Of a DNA stretch of 64,000 bases, positions 15,569-23,118 are shown piece by piece (the stretch's first letter is position 1; each line of letters starts with the position of its first letter). The translations under genes were made by a program, and so were the position numbers. The DNA is taken from NCBI GenBank assembly GCA_017549205.1, contig JAFYVH010000015.1, forward strand, positions 1 through 64,000, in the 5' to 3' direction. Below the pieces are notes generated by a model. It was given only the letters and a program-made list of their open reading frames with translations, did no database searches and was not told the origin of the DNA. The stretch is from Clostridia bacterium. GTDB taxonomy: Bacteria; Bacillota; Clostridia; UBA1381; UBA9506.

Positions 15569-17911
15569 TTATTGCTCTGCTTTGGTAATGCCCCGGGTTT
15601 CGTAGGTGACTTGATTTCCGTTTACAGTTACCAGGTAATATTTAATATAAGAGAGATTGGTGGCAGGGGGCTTAAGACCAATGCTGGGGAAAACACCGGC
15701 AGTTGTGATATAACGCACGCCGTTTTCAATCTCTGTCTCGTTAACAAAGCCACCGGCAAAAACATAAACATTGCAGCCCCGAGCTGCAGCCGATTCCATC
15801 AACTTTTTAAACACGGTGATTTCCACATCCAGCGAGGAAAGATTGTGGTCATTTAAAAAGACAAACAAATTACCGCCGGAAAGATTGTTAACGGTCTTTT
15901 GCAGCTTGCTCCATTGTGTTTTGTCATAGCCGTAAAGAGAGCCGCCAGAGGCATTCTTTAAAGTGATAAAGGTGCTTCCGTTTTTGGTAAATTCGCTATA
16001 ACTGTCAGCTGTAACTTTGTTGTTGCCCAATGCGGTCAGCAGCGAGCTGTTTACATTGTTACCCACAAAAAAGTTGAGGTCGCTTGCCTTTTGAACGGCA
16101 TTTACAGCACCATTCATAATGTATATATCAAAGAATTTTTCCGGCGTTCTTGTGTTGCCAAAAACCGTAAACTGAAAACTGTTTTTATCGGTCAGGGTGG
16201 CAGAAGTCTGGCTGGGGTCAGGGCGAGCCGCACCTTTCGGCACAGAAATGGGGGTGGCACCATCCACAGAAACACACATATTAGCAGCCACATCGTTTAG
16301 GGATGCGGTGATGATGGTAGAGCCTGCCTTGCGAGCCTTAACTGTGTTTTCACTCACGGTGGCAACAGCGGGATTTAACACCGTAATTTTTACATCCCTG
16401 GGATAAATCGTGGCCGTGCGCCCCTCGCCATCGCGGCCTGTCAGCCATAGCGTTGTGCTTTTGCCACTATTTAATGCAATCTCTTTGGTTGTAAAATCCA
16501 AACGGTGGGGTTCATCTAAGACAGTTAAGGCAATTTCATCATAAAAGCCGCCACTTTCTGCCTTTAGCAGCGCTTTGCCCGGTGCAGTGGGATAGAAGCA
16601 GTTGTTTTGAACAGAGCCTTTTCCCTGCTTTACTGTCCATTTGATTTTATCAGGCGAAACGCTTTCCATCACACGACCATATTGGTCGAGTTTTTCTAAG
16701 GATAAAGAAACAGAGGTGCCGCTAAAGACCGTATCACCGTCGCTTTTTAGCCGAACGGCAGAAAATACGGACTTTTTCATGTTTTCTGTGACAACACCGA
16801 TGGAGTTGGTAACGGGACGCTTGCCACCGTCAGAGGGGGTGTTCACAACCTTTTGGCTGCCGTCGTCCTGCTTTACGGTCATAAGTGTTGAGCCGCCGCC
16901 ATCTAAATTCATGGCATTGTAACAGCCCAATTCTGCCATCAGGTAGCCAAGCTGTGTCATAGTCATACCGGTGGCTGCCGAGCGCCGTCCGTCTACGGCG
17001 ACCAAGGTCAGGGTTGTGCCTGAGCGGTCAACGCCAACAGCGGAACGGGGATGGGTGCCACTGATGGTGTGAGAAAAGCTATCAGGAACTTTTCCCTCAA
17101 CCAAAAGCATGCCACCACCACCCACAGCTGTTTCAATCAGCTCATAGTTGGGTGCTGTGGTCATGTTCAGCACAACAGTGCTGCCTTCTTCTAAAAAATC
17201 GTCTAAAAATGTGTGCATGCTAAGGTCAGATGCCAGCACATAGCCATCTTTTGGAATGGTCACGGGTCCAACATCTCGGTTTTTGGCAGTGACCTTTCCG
17301 TCTTGGACCACAATCTCTAAAACATTGCCCTCTGAGCCAGGGGTGATTTCGCCCCAGTCGGCTGTGTACATTACAATGCCGGTCATGCTGTCATATTTAT
17401 TCAGCACGGTCACAGGGGCAGTGGTGCCATCCGGCGCGGTAACGGTGCAGCTAAAGGTGAAAGGATTAAAATATAAGGTGTCATCTTCTGCCAGCTGATA
17501 CAAAGCATTCATGCTTTCATAAGCGGCAGGGGAGGTACGCAAAACGCCGTCGGTAATTTCAAGACCAATGGCGCTGCCACGACCATACTGACCGGATTTA
17601 GATGCAAAAAAATCGGCATTAATGGCAGCAACCGCATCGGCATTTACAGCCGAATCATAGGTGTTTTGCAGATAGCTTTTGCCGTTTTCGTTGCTGAGTA
17701 CATCAAACTTTAAATAGGGCTGGGTGAGATCGGCCTGTAGGATATGCAAATCCTGCCAGCCGTTATCAAACAGCTTTTGAATGTGCCGATAGGTCACACC
17801 GTGGATGGGTGTTTCTTCGGCAACGGTTATGGATAAGTCCTGTGCATAAACGGGAAAAACAGAGGTGATAAAGCAAAGAATGCACAGAAAGACCAGACAC
17901 TTTTTCTTCAT
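15569..17911 (-). CDS. Secreted phosphodiester glycosidase (NAGPA domain) with Ig-like repeats and degenerate metallophosphoesterase tail
   Basis: 780 residues. A signal peptide spans about 1-23 (cleavage after VYA). The NAGPA (phosphodiester glycosidase, exopolysaccharide-type) domain covers about 90-375, with GTHPRSAVGVD near 285-295, AVDGRR near 305 and NLDGGGSTLM near 335-344. Two Ig-like/Big-type beta segments follow at about 380-550. The C-terminal region, 577-780, aligns by eye to calcineurin-like phosphoesterases, but every metal-ligand motif is altered: FGNTR for FGDTR, VGNN for the GD motif, GNNK for GNHD, FLNDH for the HH motif, AGGFV for GHxH. NAGPA domains cleave sugar phosphodiesters, so a wall or exopolysaccharide substrate outside the cell is likely. 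The ATG at 17911 follows AAGGAG; the longer frame to 17953 lacks one. It lies 48 bases after galU, probably in the same operon. Confidence 0.85.
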   Translation of the reverse strand: MKKKCLVFLCILCFITSVFPVYAQDLSITVAEETPIHGVTYRHIQKLFDNGWQDLHILQADLTQPYLKFDVLSNENGKSYLQNTYDSAVNADAVAAINADFFASKSGQYGRGSAIGLEITDGVLRTSPAAYESMNALYQLAEDDTLYFNPFTFSCTVTAPDGTTAPVTVLNKYDSMTGIVMYTADWGEITPGSEGNVLEIVVQDGKVTAKNRDVGPVTIPKDGYVLASDLSMHTFLDDFLEEGSTVVLNMTTAPNYELIETAVGGGGMLLVEGKVPDSFSHTISGTHPRSAVGVDRSGTTLTLVAVDGRRSAATGMTMTQLGYLMAELGCYNAMNLDGGGSTLMTVKQDDGSQKVVNTPSDGGKRPVTNSIGVVTENMKKSVFSAVRLKSDGDTVFSGTSVSLSLEKLDQYGRVMESVSPDKIKWTVKQGKGSVQNNCFYPTAPGKALLKAESGGFYDEIALTVLDEPHRLDFTTKEIALNSGKSTTLWLTGRDGEGRTATIYPRDVKITVLNPAVATVSENTVKARKAGSTIITASLNDVAANMCVSVDGATPISVPKGAARPDPSQTSATLTDKNSFQFTVFGNTRTPEKFFDIYIMNGAVNAVQKASDLNFFVGNNVNSSLLTALGNNKVTADSYSEFTKNGSTFITLKNASGGSLYGYDKTQWSKLQKTVNNLSGGNLFVFLNDHNLSSLDVEITVFKKLMESAAARGCNVYVFAGGFVNETEIENGVRYITTAGVFPSIGLKPPATNLSYIKYYLVTVNGNQVTYETRGITKAEQ

Positions 17912-17959
17912 GGTATTCTCCTTATGGGTTAAAAGACCGACAAACAGAGGCATGCGCCT

Positions 17960-18838
17960 TTATTTTGCGTCAGTCTGTGCTACAGTTTTTTTCAAATATT
18001 GCAAAAATTCATCCCGCAAATCGTCGCGCTTCAGAGCAAATTCAACAGTTGCCTCCAAATAGCCCTGCTTTGAGCCTACATCATAGCGGCGGCCAATGAA
18101 ATCGTAAGCATAAACGCTTTCTTTCTTGGCAAGTTTTCTTAAGGCATCGGTGAGCTGAATTTCGCCGCCGGCACCGGGTGTTGTCTCTTCAAGACAGCGG
18201 AAAATTTCCGGCGTGATAATATAGCGGCCTAACACGGCAACATTAGAAGGCGCTGTGCCGGGAGCAGGCTTTTCAACCATATCATGAACAGTGTACATGC
18301 GGTCGCCCAGCTCTTCGCCCTTTATAATGCCGTATTTAGAGGTTTCAGAATCGGGAACGGCCTGCACACCCAAAATGGTAGACTTATATGTATTAAAACG
18401 GTCAATCATCTGGGCAAGGCAGGGGGTTTGTGCGTCCACCACATCATCGCCCAGCAAAACAGCAAAGGGTTCGTTTTCAGCAAAAAATTTGGCACAATAA
18501 ATGGCATGACCCAAACCTTTTGCTTCTTTTTGACGAACATAATGAATGTTTGCCAGGTTTGAAATTTCCTGCATTGTCTCTAAATAGTCAAATTTACCGC
18601 TTTTTTCAAGCTCGGTTTCAAGCTCATAGGACTTGTCGAAGTGGTCTTCAATGGCACGCTTGGTGCGGCCGGTGATGATTAAAATATCTTCAATGCCGGC
18701 ACTTGCTGCCTCTTCAACAATATATTGCAGGGTAGGTTTGTCAACCAGGGGAACCATTTCTTTGGGAATGGCTTTGGTAGCAGGCAAAAAGCGGGTACCC
18801 AAACCTGCTGCGGGAATAACGGCTTTTCTGATTTTCAT
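17960..18838 (-). CDS. galU: UTP-glucose-1-phosphate uridylyltransferase
   Basis: Makes UDP-glucose, the donor for glycolipids and surface polysaccharides. 292 residues. The nucleotide-binding start is AAGLGTRFLPATKAIPKEM (11-29). The blocks QKEAKGLGHA, LLGDD, MVEKP, GGEIQLTDAL and GRRYDVG are all present. The ATG overlaps the stop of the TtcA-like gene (ATGA), with GAGGAGG upstream. Its place next to the secreted glycosidase fits a surface-polysaccharide context. Confidence 0.97.
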   Translation of the reverse strand: MKIRKAVIPAAGLGTRFLPATKAIPKEMVPLVDKPTLQYIVEEAASAGIEDILIITGRTKRAIEDHFDKSYELETELEKSGKFDYLETMQEISNLANIHYVRQKEAKGLGHAIYCAKFFAENEPFAVLLGDDVVDAQTPCLAQMIDRFNTYKSTILGVQAVPDSETSKYGIIKGEELGDRMYTVHDMVEKPAPGTAPSNVAVLGRYIITPEIFRCLEETTPGAGGEIQLTDALRKLAKKESVYAYDFIGRRYDVGSKQGYLEATVEFALKRDDLRDEFLQYLKKTVAQTDAK

Positions 18839-19566
18839 GAAAAATCCTCCTCATGTTTTGTTAATTGCCAGCCTTTTATGCTGTTTTTTAAGGCGGTGAA
18901 CATGCGCTGTTTTACGCCGGGGTTTTCTGCCTCCAGCTGCGCAAGCAGGGTTTTGACATAGGCCCGTTTTGTGTTTCCGTCAGCCGGGCAGGTGTTGTGC
19001 ACAACCGGGAGGCTGACTTTTTCAGCATAATTTGAAATGGCTTTTTCTTCTACATAAATCAAAGGGCGAAGCAGTGTTACATCCATGCGGTCTAAATATG
19101 TCACGGGTGTAAAGCAAGAAATGCGCCCCTCGAAAACAAGACTGAGTAAAAAGGTTTCAATGACATCGTCATAGTGATGACCCAACATAATTTTGTCAAG
19201 TCCACGGCTTTTGGCCAAAGTATTTAAGGCGCCCCGCCGCAAATTCGCACAAAGGGCGCAGGGATTTTTTTCTTTTCTGATGTCGAAAACAACTTCTTTG
19301 ATTTGTGTTTTTTCTATGGTAAAAGGAATTTCCAAATTGTCACAATATGCCTTAAGAGGAGAAAAATCCATATCCCCCATGCCCATATCCAGCGTGATGG
19401 CCTCTAAATGAAAGGGTGCGGGATAAAACCTTTTAAGAGCGTGGGCAGCAGCTAGGACAGTTAAAGAATCTTTACCGCCTGAAAGACCGACAGCAATACG
19501 GTCGCCGGGTTTTATCATTTGATAATCGTCAATGGCACGACGCATGTGGCTAAGCAGCTGTTGCAT
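18835..19566 (-). CDS. TtcA/TilS-like PP-loop ATPase, probable tRNA 2-thiolation protein
   Basis: 243 residues of the TtcA group of PP-loop ATP pyrophosphatases, which thiolate tRNA (s2C32 in Escherichia coli). The PP-loop is LSGGKDSLTV near 28-37. A CxxC pair (NPCALCANLRRG, near 105-116) matches the cluster-binding cysteines, and GHHYDDVIETF is the family block near 140-150. Further cysteines lie near the C-terminus (NTCPADGN). Many Clostridia have several such paralogues with unproven targets, so the exact tRNA position is open. The ATG at 19566 is chosen because GAGG lies 6 bases upstream; an ATG at 19578 has no ribosome site. Coupled by overlap to galU. Confidence 0.85.
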   Translation of the reverse strand: MQQLLSHMRRAIDDYQMIKPGDRIAVGLSGGKDSLTVLAAAHALKRFYPAPFHLEAITLDMGMGDMDFSPLKAYCDNLEIPFTIEKTQIKEVVFDIRKEKNPCALCANLRRGALNTLAKSRGLDKIMLGHHYDDVIETFLLSLVFEGRISCFTPVTYLDRMDVTLLRPLIYVEEKAISNYAEKVSLPVVHNTCPADGNTKRAYVKTLLAQLEAENPGVKQRMFTALKNSIKGWQLTKHEEDFS

Positions 19567-19593
19567 AATATGCCTCATTTCTGTGGTTTTAAT

Positions 19594-19953
19594 TTATTTA
19601 TATTCACGAAATTGCACGGAGACACCATCGGGGTCATAAACATAAAAATATTTTGCATCAGGCTCTGGCTGACGAATGTTAGACGGGTTTAAGTTAAGTG
19701 TCATCGCCTTTTCGTGAACGGCCTCAAGGTTATTGGCGGCAAAGCAGAGAAACATGCCTTTGCCCTCAAAAGTTTGTCCTTCGAGCAGGGCGATGATTTC
19801 AACCTCTGTGTCGCCTTCAGCATCGGCGAGATAGGCCACATTGCCACCGCCTGCTTCAAACTGTTTGTTAACCTTTAAGCCAACAAGTTCAGTATAAAAT
19901 TTAAAAGAATCTTCAAAGTTTTTGACACGCAGGGATATATGGTGAAATTTCAT
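19594..19953 (-). CDS. VOC family (glyoxalase/bleomycin-resistance fold) protein
   Basis: 119 residues with the vicinal-oxygen-chelate beta-alpha-beta-beta-beta pattern: FHHISLRVKNFEDSFKFY at the start, then KYFYVYDPDGVSVQFREY at the end. Metal-ligand candidates are His4 or His5, Glu near 57-59, and the C-terminal Glu in QFRE. It could be a lactoylglutathione lyase-like enzyme, but the closest function cannot be told from sequence. The ATG at 19953 has AAAGGA 7 bases upstream; the longer frame runs into an intergenic palindrome and is rejected. First gene of the VOC-ttcA-galU-glycosidase string. Confidence 0.85.
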   Translation of the reverse strand: MKFHHISLRVKNFEDSFKFYTELVGLKVNKQFEAGGGNVAYLADAEGDTEVEIIALLEGQTFEGKGMFLCFAANNLEAVHEKAMTLNLNPSNIRQPEPDAKYFYVYDPDGVSVQFREYK

Positions 19954-19990
19954 AGTGTATTCCTTTCTGCGATATCGCCATGTAATCGCT

Positions 19991-20050
19991 GTAGGGTTCG
20001 GCGTCCTCGATGGACCGCAAATCGGGGACATCCGGGAGGCCGTCCCCTAC
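19991..20050. repeat. 60-base GC-rich imperfect palindrome (REP-like intergenic repeat)
   Basis: It begins GTAGGG and ends CCCTAC; both arms (about 27 bases each) carry related GGCGTCCTCGATG and CATCCGGGAGGCC stretches around the centre near 20020. The same words (GAGGACGCCGTCCC, CCGTCCCCTAC) recur at 53877-53973, so this is a dispersed family. GC content is far above the surrounding spacer. Confidence 0.65.
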
Positions 20051-20100
20051 ATAAAAATCAATAATTAAAAATGGATAGTTGAAAATGTATAATTATGGTT

Positions 20101-20142
20101 AAAATCGCTCCACGATTTTTTGTTTCAAATGCGAAGCATTTG
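20101..20142. repeat. Two adjacent small hairpins in A/T-rich spacer
   Basis: AAAATCG/CGATTTT (20101-20107 with 20113-20119) and CAAATGC-GAA-GCATTTG (20126-20142). Together with the palindrome at 19991-20050 and the repeat at 20182-20205 they fill the 309-base gap between the VOC gene and the MBOAT gene. No reading frame of note is present in that gap. Confidence 0.55.
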
Positions 20143-20181
20143 TTCCTTAACTTTCTATTTTCTATTCTCTACTATCAATTG

Positions 20182-20205
20182 TAGAATGAGTGAATGATTT
20201 AGATG
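20182..20205. repeat. 24-base direct repeat, copy 1 (flanks MBOAT/SGNH genes)
   Basis: Begins TAGAATGAGTGAA and ends ATTTAGATG. It matches 21 of 24 bases of copy 2 at 22840-22863, in the same orientation. The two copies bracket the MBOAT/SGNH gene pair. Confidence 0.6.
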
Positions 20206-20262
20206 ACAGTCACTTGAGTTTTTCACTCTGCCACAAGGCTCAATTCACTATCCGTACATATT

Positions 20263-21699
20263 TTAGAACTGGAAATAGATAAAGGGATTACCGCCGGTAT
20301 ATGCCATAGAGAAACATAAACCAAAGGCAACAAAAAGAAGTACCATTCCCCATATTGTTTCAAGATTAACAATTAAATAAAATCCCTGAATCTCTGTTTT
20401 CTTTATGCAAGAACGGATCCATGCAACAATTGTTGAAACAAGAACGCATACTATACCTAAAATTGACCAGGAGCTTACAAAGATTATTCCATCCTGCCAA
20501 TTTACAATTCCCAGAATAACATCTTTTGCTAATTCAAAACTTTCTGCACGGAAGAATATCCAACAAAAAGAAACAAAAATATATGTAATGATAATGGAAA
20601 TGAAATTGCCAACGGAGGTGCCTTTATATTTTTTGTCGTGACCGCTAAGCTTCATCCACACTTTGTGAATACATAGAGCAACGCCGTGGAACGCTCCCCA
20701 TACAACAAAAGTCCACGATGCACCGTGCCACAATCCACCAATCAACATTGTCAAAAACAGATTCACATAGGTGCGAATCTCGCCTTTTCGGTTACCGCCG
20801 AGAGAAATATAAAGATATTCCTGAAGCCAGGTTGAAAGGCTTATATGCCATCTTTTCCAAAAAGCGCTGATGTTTTTTGCAACGTACGGCATATTAAAGT
20901 TACGGGTCAGATCATATCCTAATATTTTTGCAGAGCCGATTGCCATATCGGAATATCCCGAAAAATCGCAATAAATCTGTATTGAATAACTGATTACAGC
21001 CATTACGATAGAAACTGCATGATACTTCTGTGGCATATTGAAAACCGCATCAACACATACCGAGATATTATCAGCAATTACGATTTTCTTGAACAGACCA
21101 AAAACAAAAATCTGTATACCTTCTTTGAAATTCATCCAATTGATATTTCTGTCCTCATACAGTTGATAGATAAATTCCTTTGCCTTTACGATAGGTCCGG
21201 CAACAAGTTGCGGAAAGAATGCAATATAAAGTGAAAGTTTTACAAAACTTTTCTCGCAGTTTATCTGCCGTCTGTATACATCCATTGTATAGCTCATTGA
21301 CTGAAATGTATAGAAGGAAATTCCCACCGGCAGAATGATTTTAAGACTGCCAGCTTTGCTTATTCCAAGCAGATAGCAAAAGGAATCAACAAAGAAGTTG
21401 TAATACTTGAATATCCCAAGAATTACAAGCGGGAAAACAATTCCGATACTAAGATATATCTTACTGTTTGTTTTATCAATTTTAATGGATGTCCAATATG
21501 CTATATATGTCAAAGCCAGCATAAGAATAGCGCATTTCCAGTTCCACCAACCATAAAACACATAGCTTGCAAGCAACAGAATTATATGTCTTATCTTTAC
21601 TATTTTATCTTTTTCAATTTTGAAATCAATCTTTGTAATCAATAATAGGAGGACTACAATGGCGAAGAAAATCAAAAATGTTATGCTGTTAAATGTCAT
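20263..21699 (-). CDS. MBOAT family O-acyltransferase (AlgI/DltB/PatA-like)
   Basis: 478-residue polytopic membrane enzyme that passes acyl (usually acetyl) groups across the membrane for O-acylation of an extracellular polymer. MBOAT hallmarks are VGISFYTFQSMSYTMDVYR, FFPQLVAGPIVKAKEF, NMPYVAKNISAFWKRWHISLS and the catalytic-His region GGLWHGASWTFVVWG near 320. About 10-12 hydrophobic segments are visible. It overlaps the SGNH gene upstream by 4 bases and pairs with it functionally, like AlgI/AlgJ or PatA/PatB. Base composition is clearly more A/T-rich than in neighbouring genes, and repeats lie on both sides, so acquisition as a cassette is plausible. Acceptor polymer unknown. Confidence 0.92.
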   Translation of the reverse strand: MTFNSITFLIFFAIVVLLLLITKIDFKIEKDKIVKIRHIILLLASYVFYGWWNWKCAILMLALTYIAYWTSIKIDKTNSKIYLSIGIVFPLVILGIFKYYNFFVDSFCYLLGISKAGSLKIILPVGISFYTFQSMSYTMDVYRRQINCEKSFVKLSLYIAFFPQLVAGPIVKAKEFIYQLYEDRNINWMNFKEGIQIFVFGLFKKIVIADNISVCVDAVFNMPQKYHAVSIVMAVISYSIQIYCDFSGYSDMAIGSAKILGYDLTRNFNMPYVAKNISAFWKRWHISLSTWLQEYLYISLGGNRKGEIRTYVNLFLTMLIGGLWHGASWTFVVWGAFHGVALCIHKVWMKLSGHDKKYKGTSVGNFISIIITYIFVSFCWIFFRAESFELAKDVILGIVNWQDGIIFVSSWSILGIVCVLVSTIVAWIRSCIKKTEIQGFYLIVNLETIWGMVLLFVAFGLCFSMAYTGGNPFIYFQF

Positions 21700-22733
21700 T
21701 TCGTCTCCTCCATTTCATTGATTTTTCTGTAAATAGTTTCTGCCATAATTCTATGTCCTGTTTTATTGAGATGTCCTTCGCCCGGTGCACCATTGGAAAA
21801 TCCGTATGAAAACTCAAAATTCTCCTTGTATGCAGAAACAAAGTCAAGGGAAGCATCTATAACCTTTATCCCGTTATCAGCACAACATTTCATAAAGGCA
21901 TCTTTATAGGTATTGTTCATATTTGTTACAATATTTCCGTCTTTATCTTCCCAGAAACTCTCATGGAGCAGAACCATCGGCTTCACGCCTTTTTCTGTGG
22001 AGATTTCAGAAATACCGCCCAAAATGATGTTCATTTTTTCAATATAAATGTTCATATCCGGCTCTGCTTTTTGTGACCGACTGTCAGTAGCGGGCGCAAC
22101 AGTTGCCCCCTTTGCGGTTGCCGACTCATTGAACTTTTTATACATAAGCCTGATAAAAGGAATTTTCTGCGCGGTCTCTGCTATAAAGCCCTTTTTCTCA
22201 ATTGGTGTATGGAATTTACCTGCAATAACATCATCCAAAACCTCAGAAGAAAATTCAACATTAGATGTTTCAATAAGGATATATTTTGCATCCGAGAATT
22301 TATCCGCTACATATTTAAAATTACTTGCCAATACCTCAAAAGAATGTCCGGATACGCCAAGATTGATACATTTGAAGTTATTATATTCTTCCTTATCCTC
22401 ATCAAACATTTTGTTTAAGATATAGACACAGTTTGCATCCTGCGGAACCTGCAGAGCTTCCAAGTGGGAACTTCCAATAAAAACAATGTCAGGGTCAAGA
22501 CACTCATTGTAATAAGCGTTGTTATATCCAAGATTATCCGTCTTGCCAAATCCCACACCCTCGAGCATAAATGACCAGTTTTTATTCGGAACAAACCTGT
22601 AGTTAGTGACAAAATCAGGTTGTTCTGTTGCTATGGGCGGATTATAATATACAAGTGAAAATAAAGATAACAGCACTAAAGAAATAGCGCCTGCTATAAT
22701 GCACTTAAACAAATGTGCTACAAATTTTTTCAT
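21696..22733 (-). CDS. Membrane-anchored SGNH/AlgJ-like partner of the MBOAT acyltransferase
   Basis: 345 residues. An N-terminal membrane anchor spans about 10-32, followed by an extracellular SGNH-like domain. The nucleophile Ser lies in FIGSSHLEALQV near 86-97, and the catalytic Asp/His block is probably GEGHLNKTGHRIMAE near 320-334. Such proteins take the acyl group delivered by an MBOAT partner and place it on the polysaccharide. A low-complexity linker (TAKGATVAPATDSRSQ) sits mid-protein. The start has AAAGGAAA upstream. A/T-rich like its partner. It could also be a DltD-like protein, but no other dlt gene is present. Confidence 0.82.
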   Translation of the reverse strand: MKKFVAHLFKCIIAGAISLVLLSLFSLVYYNPPIATEQPDFVTNYRFVPNKNWSFMLEGVGFGKTDNLGYNNAYYNECLDPDIVFIGSSHLEALQVPQDANCVYILNKMFDEDKEEYNNFKCINLGVSGHSFEVLASNFKYVADKFSDAKYILIETSNVEFSSEVLDDVIAGKFHTPIEKKGFIAETAQKIPFIRLMYKKFNESATAKGATVAPATDSRSQKAEPDMNIYIEKMNIILGGISEISTEKGVKPMVLLHESFWEDKDGNIVTNMNNTYKDAFMKCCADNGIKVIDASLDFVSAYKENFEFSYGFSNGAPGEGHLNKTGHRIMAETIYRKINEMEETK

Positions 22734-22816
22734 TATATATTTTCCTTTCTTACTATAGCTTGTCTCCGCAGAATTTCTCTAATCAGATTTCAATTCGTGC
22801 CGCAATGCAATTCATT

Positions 22817-23077
22817 GAGTTTGCTCTGCAAACTCATTTTAGAATCAGTGAACAATTTAGATGCCGAACTTTTTAGCTAAATTTTGAACTCCGTTCAAAG
22901 CTAAATTATCTCATTCCATTCGATAGCTAAATTGTTTCTTCGAAACAGCTAAATTAAATTCGCCTTTAAGCTGACCTCAAGGTCAATTTAGCTACGAAGT
23001 AATTTAGCGTGCGTTAGCACATTTAGCTCGCGATAGCGAATTTAGCTGAATAGATTTAACTTATGTTAAATCTATTC
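22817..23077. repeat. Chain of small hairpins alternating with the 9-mer AGCTAAATT / AATTTAGCT
   Basis: Four copies of AGCTAAATT (22875-22883, 22899-22907, 22925-22933, 22947-22955) are followed by four copies in reverse orientation, some short by a base (22985-22993, 23001-23008, 23021-23028, 23039-23047). Most of the spacers are themselves perfect hairpins: GAAC-TCC-GTTC, GTTTC-TTC-GAAAC, TGACC-TCAA-GGTCA, GTGC-GTTA-GCAC, CGC-GATA-GCG. A further hairpin at 22817-22835 precedes the chain and a 13-bp one (23048-23060 with 23065-23077) ends it. This fills the 385-base gap between xseA and the SGNH gene; no reading frame is seen there. Confidence 0.75.
22840..22863. repeat. 24-base direct repeat, copy 2
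   Basis: Begins TAGAATCAGTGAA and ends ATTTAGATG; it differs from copy 1 at 20182-20205 in three positions. It lies just before the AGCTAAATT hairpin chain. Confidence 0.6.
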
Positions 23078-23118
23078 TACCATAAATTTTCTCTTTTTTC
23101 AATCGGCAAACTATGGTT

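Noticed and set aside
22875..23047. The regularly spaced repeats looked at first like a CRISPR array
   Set aside because: The repeats are only 9 bases, half are inverted, spacers are 7-29 bases and mostly self-complementary, and no cas gene is near.
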